DNA of 31,696 nucleotides. Origin: a virus. Shown here one piece after another: positions 28,031-31,696 of this stretch. Numbering within the stretch: the stretch's first letter is position 1; every line of letters begins with the position of its first letter. The stretch is from IMG/VR virus record IMGVR_UViG_3300042311_000164, positions 1 through 31,696 of that record; one strand, given 5' to 3'. A program made the position numbers and the translations under genes. The notes beneath the pieces were generated by a model. It was not told the DNA's origin and did not search any database. It was given only the letters and a program-made list of their open reading frames with translations.

Positions 28031-28207
28031 TTAGTTTAAATTAAAATTAGTACTAATAAAAGTAAATAATGCTTGTTCAGTTTCAAAAACATAAATAGGG
28101 AAATTATCTTTTGTAGTACCGTTTAAACTGAAAACGTTATCATTTGTATAAACAATATATCCGTTTACCACTTTTTCAATTTTTAAATTGTAAATTTTTT
28201 TTTCCAT
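28031..28207 (-). CDS. Small unknown protein (58 aa)
   Basis: MEKKIYNLKIEKVVNGYIVY and TTKDNFPIYVFETEQALFTF: alternating strands, one aromatic cluster, helical end. Starts 5 nt below the sigma-like gene (stop at 28212) and ends 5 nt above the 123-aa gene. The fold could be a small antiparallel sheet. Function unknown. Confidence 0.7.
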   Translation of the reverse strand: MEKKIYNLKIEKVVNGYIVYTNDNVFSLNGTTKDNFPIYVFETEQALFTFISTNFNLN

Positions 28208-28211
28208 CTTT

Positions 28212-28733
28212 TTAAAGTTTTAAATTATCGTAATCTTCTTGTAACAATCTTTTCAGTTTTTGCTTATTAGCTTTCAATGTGTGAAATATAGAAACAAAAC
28301 TAATACCGGTTTCTTTTGCTAATTTTCTTATTGATGTTTTATTATCCCGATACAAAGTGAATAGTTTCTTATCGTACCATTCCCAAGAATTAACTTCATC
28401 TTCTGCTTTTGTTCTAAAGCTATCCCATTCTAACTCTTGTTCTTCGCTATAATCATCAATTAAATTATAAATTTCATCGTTTAATTCGCATTTATCAATT
28501 CGTTTTCTAATATTATGAAGTTGAAAATGTATGTTTCTAATTATAATAAAAACATAACCACGATTGACTTTACCGTTGGTAAACATTTGCTGCTCGGTAA
28601 CTTTGTATTTATGCAATAACAGGTACATTTCCTGCACGATGTCTTCTGCAAAATCTTTGTCAAACACTTCAGCAAGTTCTACCCAATCTTTGTGGTACTT
28701 TGCAACTCGTTCTAATATTGATTCGTTTCCCAT
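28212..28733 (-). CDS. Phage sigma-70-like factor (ECF type)
   Basis: Read from the ATG giving MGNESILERVAKYHKDWVEL (173 aa); a start 16 codons upstream is possible but would overlap the membrane gene by 70 nt. Region 2-like: FDKDFAEDIVQEMYLLLHKY. Region 4-like helix-turn-helix at the end: NKTSIRKLAKETGISFVSIF. The ECF-type layout with a linker between fits. It would redirect host RNA polymerase to phage promoters. Which promoters it uses cannot be read from sequence alone. Confidence 0.8.
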   Translation of the reverse strand: MGNESILERVAKYHKDWVELAEVFDKDFAEDIVQEMYLLLHKYKVTEQQMFTNGKVNRGYVFIIIRNIHFQLHNIRKRIDKCELNDEIYNLIDDYSEEQELEWDSFRTKAEDEVNSWEWYDKKLFTLYRDNKTSIRKLAKETGISFVSIFHTLKANKQKLKRLLQEDYDNLKL

Positions 28734-28924
28734 AAAATGTTGATTGATAGTATTCCTACTAATATTTGTAAAGTATGCCATTTTTCATCTTCGGCTTCTT
28801 CTACATCGTATAAAGCACCAATCATAAAACCATTGATAATAGCTAATCTTACATCCTTGCCTTGCTGAACTGCTAAAGTCAAAGAAAATAAGATTAAAGA
28901 AAAAAATAAAAGAATGTATATCAT
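28712..28924 (-). CDS. Small membrane protein (70 aa)
   Basis: MIYILLFFSLILFSLTLAVQ is a hydrophobic N-terminal anchor; a second weaker one follows (LAIINGFMIGALYDV), then an acidic patch and a hydrophobic C-terminus. Overlaps the sigma-like gene by 22 nt when that gene starts at 28733. Likely inner membrane. Function unknown. Confidence 0.65.
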   Translation of the reverse strand: MIYILLFFSLILFSLTLAVQQGKDVRLAIINGFMIGALYDVEEAEDEKWHTLQILVGILSINILWETNQY

Positions 28925-28927
28925 ATT

Positions 28928-29278
28928 TTAAAGATTTTTATTACTATTTAATATTTTCTTCATAACTATTTGTTCGTGTTCGCTAAAATGATGTAATGCT
29001 CTTGCAATTCTTGTTTCATCTTCTTTTGAATGTGCTTCCCAAAAATCCATTAAATTGATTAAACCACTTTTTGATGCTTGACTAATTATTTCATTAGCAA
29101 TTCCTTTTCTGTCTAATTCTGACATAATAGCACATAAACCTGCTTCTAATCTTTTAACCGTATCAGTTAATTTAATTATCTCTTGTTTATCTTTTGGATT
29201 GTCAACTTTAGTTATTATTTCTTTTACAGTTTCTCTATTTCGAGAAGATTCTCCGTGGAATGGGTCGTAACAAGGCAT
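28928..29278 (-). CDS. Unknown phage protein with MPCYDP start (116 aa)
   Basis: MPCYDPFHGESSRNRETVKE at the start and HSKEDETRIARALHHFSEHE at about 84-103 are a combination I recall from several Bacteroidetes phages. Mostly helical with a coiled-coil centre. No function recognised. One base separates it from the 98-aa gene. Confidence 0.72.
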   Translation of the reverse strand: MPCYDPFHGESSRNRETVKEIITKVDNPKDKQEIIKLTDTVKRLEAGLCAIMSELDRKGIANEIISQASKSGLINLMDFWEAHSKEDETRIARALHHFSEHEQIVMKKILNSNKNL

Positions 29279-29279
29279 A

Positions 29280-29576
29280 TTAGTATAATTTAGCGGTGAT
29301 TTTAGCTACTTTTTGTTCTATTGCAGGTTTTAAACTAATGCGTATATCAACATCAGTTAATTCAGAATCTTGCTTTAGAATTGATTTATAAGCTTCTTCA
29401 ATGCTTTGCCAATCTAAAACAGAATCAACTTGTAATAATTGTTCAATCATTTGTAGTTTAAAAGTTACATCTTTAAAGTAAGATAATAATTCAGGGTTAT
29501 CAGAATTGTACAAAAGCATTCTTGATGTGCTTACTTGTAATTCGTGCAAATGATTTTTAATAGTTAAGTTTTCCAT
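29280..29576 (-). CDS. Unknown helical protein (98 aa)
   Basis: MENLTIKNHLHELQVSTSRM then long helices (LQMIEQLLQVDSVLDWQSIE) and a basic end (PAIEQKVAKITAKLY). No motif recognised. Starts 31 nt below the C5 methyltransferase stop, in a spacer with one TGTTAA box but no clear -7. Function unknown. Confidence 0.68.
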   Translation of the reverse strand: MENLTIKNHLHELQVSTSRMLLYNSDNPELLSYFKDVTFKLQMIEQLLQVDSVLDWQSIEEAYKSILKQDSELTDVDIRISLKPAIEQKVAKITAKLY

Positions 29577-29607
29577 TGCGTAAATTTATTAATAAGTTAT
29601 TAACATT

Positions 29608-30264
29608 TTAAAATAATTCTATTTGATTGCTATCTTTTTTACTTACTATGCCTAAAGCTATTTCAAATATTGTTCTACCCGCTTCATAATCTACTAAATT
29701 ACGTGCCATTTTTTGCACACTTTGTTTTCCTTTATATTTTCTAAAATCGTAATCGTGAAATTTAGATAAACTATTTATCAAATCTTTTTCTCTTGCTAAA
29801 TCAGGATTTTTTCTTTCATTAAGATTTGTAGGTAAATTAAAATTAGTCCAATATAAATGCCTACCTCTTTTCTGTGCAGGTACTAATGGCTCGTAAAAAG
29901 GTATTACATTTTCTACACAATATTTTCCTTCAAAAAAATTATCTAAAAAAATTATTTCTTGATATAATTTCATATCAGGATATTCCATTTTTCTAATTGT
30001 TTTCATTGAAGTTTGAAATCTACTATGTGTCGGACAAGGTGGTGAACTCCAAATAAAATCAAACTCTTTATAATGGTCCAATAAATATTGGTGTGCATCG
30101 GCAACTATTACCTTATCGTTTGGAAAACGCTCTTGATATAATCTTGCAGCTTCTTCATCTAATTCAACTGCAGTTACTTCAATTTCAATGTTAGCTTCTT
30201 TTGCTACTTCATCCCACTTGTATCGGTTACCACCTAAACAAGCATATAAATTTAATATTTTCAT
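29608..30264 (-). CDS. DNA C5-cytosine methyltransferase
   Basis: A 218-aa Dcm-like enzyme. Motif I LNLYACLGGN at about 4-13 (usual DLFxGxGG, so slightly unusual), catalytic PPC at 75-77 in WSSPPCPTHSR with Cys77, and motif VI ENV at 118-120 (YCVENVIPF). The C-terminus matches the late motifs (KMARNLVDYEAGRTIFEIAL). It is short for the family, leaving a small target-recognition region. Overlaps the ATPase by 4 nt. Confidence 0.88.
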   Translation of the reverse strand: MKILNLYACLGGNRYKWDEVAKEANIEIEVTAVELDEEAARLYQERFPNDKVIVADAHQYLLDHYKEFDFIWSSPPCPTHSRFQTSMKTIRKMEYPDMKLYQEIIFLDNFFEGKYCVENVIPFYEPLVPAQKRGRHLYWTNFNLPTNLNERKNPDLAREKDLINSLSKFHDYDFRKYKGKQSVQKMARNLVDYEAGRTIFEIALGIVSKKDSNQIELF

Positions 30265-31118
30265 ATTTTTATATCTTTTAATATATCGTATAAATCACCT
30301 TCAACCTGTGGCAATCCAAAATTGTTTACTTTAAAGTTAAAATCTTCAAAACTTGCGTTTCTACTTCTTTTACAACTTACTTTAACAAGTTCTTTATTAA
30401 CTGTGTTTAGTTCTAATTGTATTTGTGTTTCTGCTTTCTTTTCTAAAAAGCTACCTAAATGTCCCGTTGGTTTATCTGTTCCAAAATTTGAGTGAATAAC
30501 TGTTACAATATGGCAATTTAATTCTTTTGTCCAAGTCATAAGTTTCTGAACAACATAGTTACTTTCTTCTATGTTATTAACATCTGAACACAAATCTGCA
30601 ATTCCATCTATTATTATTAAGCCTATATTTTCTTTTTCAAGTTTATCATATAAATACCATTCAATAAAATCAACTCTATCTTTATAACTTAATTGTCTAA
30701 GTGCAAATGTATGGTAACTTTCTAAATTATTAATTGATGCCATTTCAATTGGTCTTCTAAAGCATCTATAAGCATCGAAATTCGACTGCTCAGTATCAAA
30801 ATGTATTATATGTTTTCCGTTTCTATGTCCTTTTAAATCTTTTGTAAATCCGTTTATTTCAGTAGCTAAATAAGCTGCACTTAATAATGACACAAAAAAA
30901 CTCTTTTTACTCTTTGGTGGTGCTTGTACAAAAGAAAAATTCCCATAAGTACCTATTGGTATTGGATATTCAACTATTCCATCTTTTGATTCGTAAGTTT
31001 TAGTTCCACAACTAATTGCAGGAATTGGTGGTGTTTGTTTTACTAATGGGTCAATTATACATTCATCGTATAAAAACTCCATTGTAATTTTGTGTGTATC
31101 TTCATCTACTTGTTTCAT
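30261..31118 (-). CDS. RecA-like (RepA/AAA_25-type) ATPase
   Basis: A 285-aa P-loop NTPase. Walker A is APPKSKKS at 66-73, Walker B LIIIDGIADL with Asp171, and a sensor-like IVTVIHSN about 207-214; HFDTEQS at 106-112 is the usual Glu-containing strand. This fits RepA/AAA_25-like ATPases, hexameric helicases or recombination ATPases. It is the only replication motor visible, and its start overlaps the HNH stop by 4 nt. No polymerase, primase or replication initiator with an ATPase domain is seen nearby. Confidence 0.83.
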   Translation of the reverse strand: MKQVDEDTHKITMEFLYDECIIDPLVKQTPPIPAISCGTKTYESKDGIVEYPIPIGTYGNFSFVQAPPKSKKSFFVSLLSAAYLATEINGFTKDLKGHRNGKHIIHFDTEQSNFDAYRCFRRPIEMASINNLESYHTFALRQLSYKDRVDFIEWYLYDKLEKENIGLIIIDGIADLCSDVNNIEESNYVVQKLMTWTKELNCHIVTVIHSNFGTDKPTGHLGSFLEKKAETQIQLELNTVNKELVKVSCKRSRNASFEDFNFKVNNFGLPQVEGDLYDILKDIKI

Positions 31119-31645
31119 AATATTTTATCTGATTTTCTAAAATTGTCTGATGCCCATAATGGTTGTAAATTTTTATAGTGAAATAAATTACACATTTCTT
31201 CTTCAGTTTTTGCTGAAGCTAAAGGTATTATATGGTCAATGTGCCATTTTCCGTAATTATCCCAATTCATACCATCAGTAAATTTACTTTCTATATGTGT
31301 TTTTGCTTCTTCAAAACTACAACCTAATAAATCTTTAGTTGTATTATTCTTTTGCCAATATTTTGATTTAAAAGCACTATTTGTTCTATGTCTTAAATTT
31401 TGCTTTAATTTAAATAAAACATTTGTTTTCCTTTGTCTTAATTCCCAATCTTTTTTAATTTTAGAAATATGTTGTTTGTTTTCTTCTCTATATTTTTTAA
31501 AATATAATTTTTGATGTTCAGAATTTTCTTTATTATATTCTTTTATGCAAATTTTGCATTCAGGTTTAACTCCAAATTTACCTTTTTTTTGTTTGTAAAA
31601 TTCAGTTAATTCTTTTTCTTTTTTACATTTTCTACATACTTTCAT
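31115..31645 (-). CDS. HNH endonuclease with N-terminal zinc ribbon
   Basis: A 176-aa HNH protein. Residues 4-33 hold a Cys4 zinc ribbon (Cys4, Cys7, Cys30, Cys33), followed by a basic helical linker (about 35-100), then WHIDHIIPLAS with His136/Asp138/His139 and FHYKNLQPLWASDNFRKSDK at the end, an intact HNH nuclease core. Such genes act as homing nucleases or as packaging/restriction nucleases. Its position, not inside another gene and not next to terminase, fits a free-standing homing gene. It crosses the circle junction. Confidence 0.87.
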   Translation of the reverse strand: MKVCRKCKKEKELTEFYKQKKGKFGVKPECKICIKEYNKENSEHQKLYFKKYREENKQHISKIKKDWELRQRKTNVLFKLKQNLRHRTNSAFKSKYWQKNNTTKDLLGCSFEEAKTHIESKFTDGMNWDNYGKWHIDHIIPLASAKTEEEMCNLFHYKNLQPLWASDNFRKSDKIL

Positions 31646-31696
31646 ATAATACTATTTAAAAAGGGTGGCTATTACACCACCCGATTAATTTAAAAT
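31570..31696. repeat. Terminal direct repeat, copy 2
   Basis: Exact duplicate of bases 1-127. Removing one copy gives a circle of 31,569 bp in which the HNH gene is intact and follows ssb. Confidence 0.9.
31657..31682 (-). terminator. Second copy of the ssb terminator (end overlap)
   Basis: Identical to 88-113 because of the 127-base end overlap. Confidence 0.85.

Noticed and set aside
28734-28781. 16-codon longer start of the sigma-like factor
   Set aside because: It would overlap the membrane gene by 70 nt, and family members usually begin near the conserved MGNESILERVAKYHK-like segment. Not fully excluded.
1-31696. CRISPR array, tRNA genes, insertion sequences, integrase or attachment site
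   Set aside because: No regularly spaced repeats, cloverleaf sequences, transposase motifs or tyrosine/serine recombinase motifs were seen on either strand.

Overview
The window is a complete phage genome assembled as a circle. Its first 127 bases (1-127) are repeated exactly at its end (31570-31696), so the unique length is about 31,569 bp. The host is almost certainly a member of the Bacteroidota, probably a Flavobacterium relative. This rests on the very A+T-rich composition, Bacteroidota-type -7 promoter elements (TAnnTTTG), start sites without Shine-Dalgarno motifs, and many small protein types I recognise from Bacteroidetes phages. No integrase, excisionase or lysogeny repressor is visible, so a strictly lytic, siphovirus-like phage is most likely (holin, tape measure, tail chaperone frameshift).

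Nearly every gene lies on the minus strand, so transcription runs from high to low coordinates. In that direction, starting at the circle junction: HNH nuclease (31645-31115), RecA-like ATPase, C5 cytosine methyltransferase, small unknown proteins, a phage sigma-like factor, a PD-(D/E)XK nuclease, an adenine-type methyltransferase, a DUF3310 protein, a RecB/RecE-like nuclease, many small early-type genes, a DnaA domain IV-like protein, TerS and TerL. Below TerL come three small genes, then about 400 nt with no credible gene that looks like an independently transcribed structured RNA (about 20158-19770). The tail block follows: a chaperone with -1 frameshift, tail completion proteins, two large tail proteins and the tape measure. 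Next are prohead protease, a fibre-like protein, a scaffold-like protein, major capsid protein, a tail-tube candidate, a portal with a C-terminal extension, a connector, a receptor-binding fibre, and lysis genes (holin, T7-lysozyme-like amidase, a candidate unimolecular spanin). NinG, a 56-aa protein, ERF recombinase and SSB close the circle. The only plus-strand genes are two small overlapping ORFs at 8174-8502.

The genes imply a phage that uses host polymerases but carries its own recombination set (ERF annealase, RecE/RecB-like nuclease, SSB, NinG, HNH) and a RecA-like ATPase, with two methyltransferases that may protect its DNA. Transcription appears segmented by strong intrinsic terminators. 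Four promoters share pairs of TGTTAA boxes spaced 11 bp apart, 24-25 nt upstream of the -7 element, which suggests one regulon. The observations most worth following are the structured RNA at 19766-20170, the -1 frameshift at 19218-19226, and the shared promoter architecture.

Function calls come from motifs read by eye. No database search was run.
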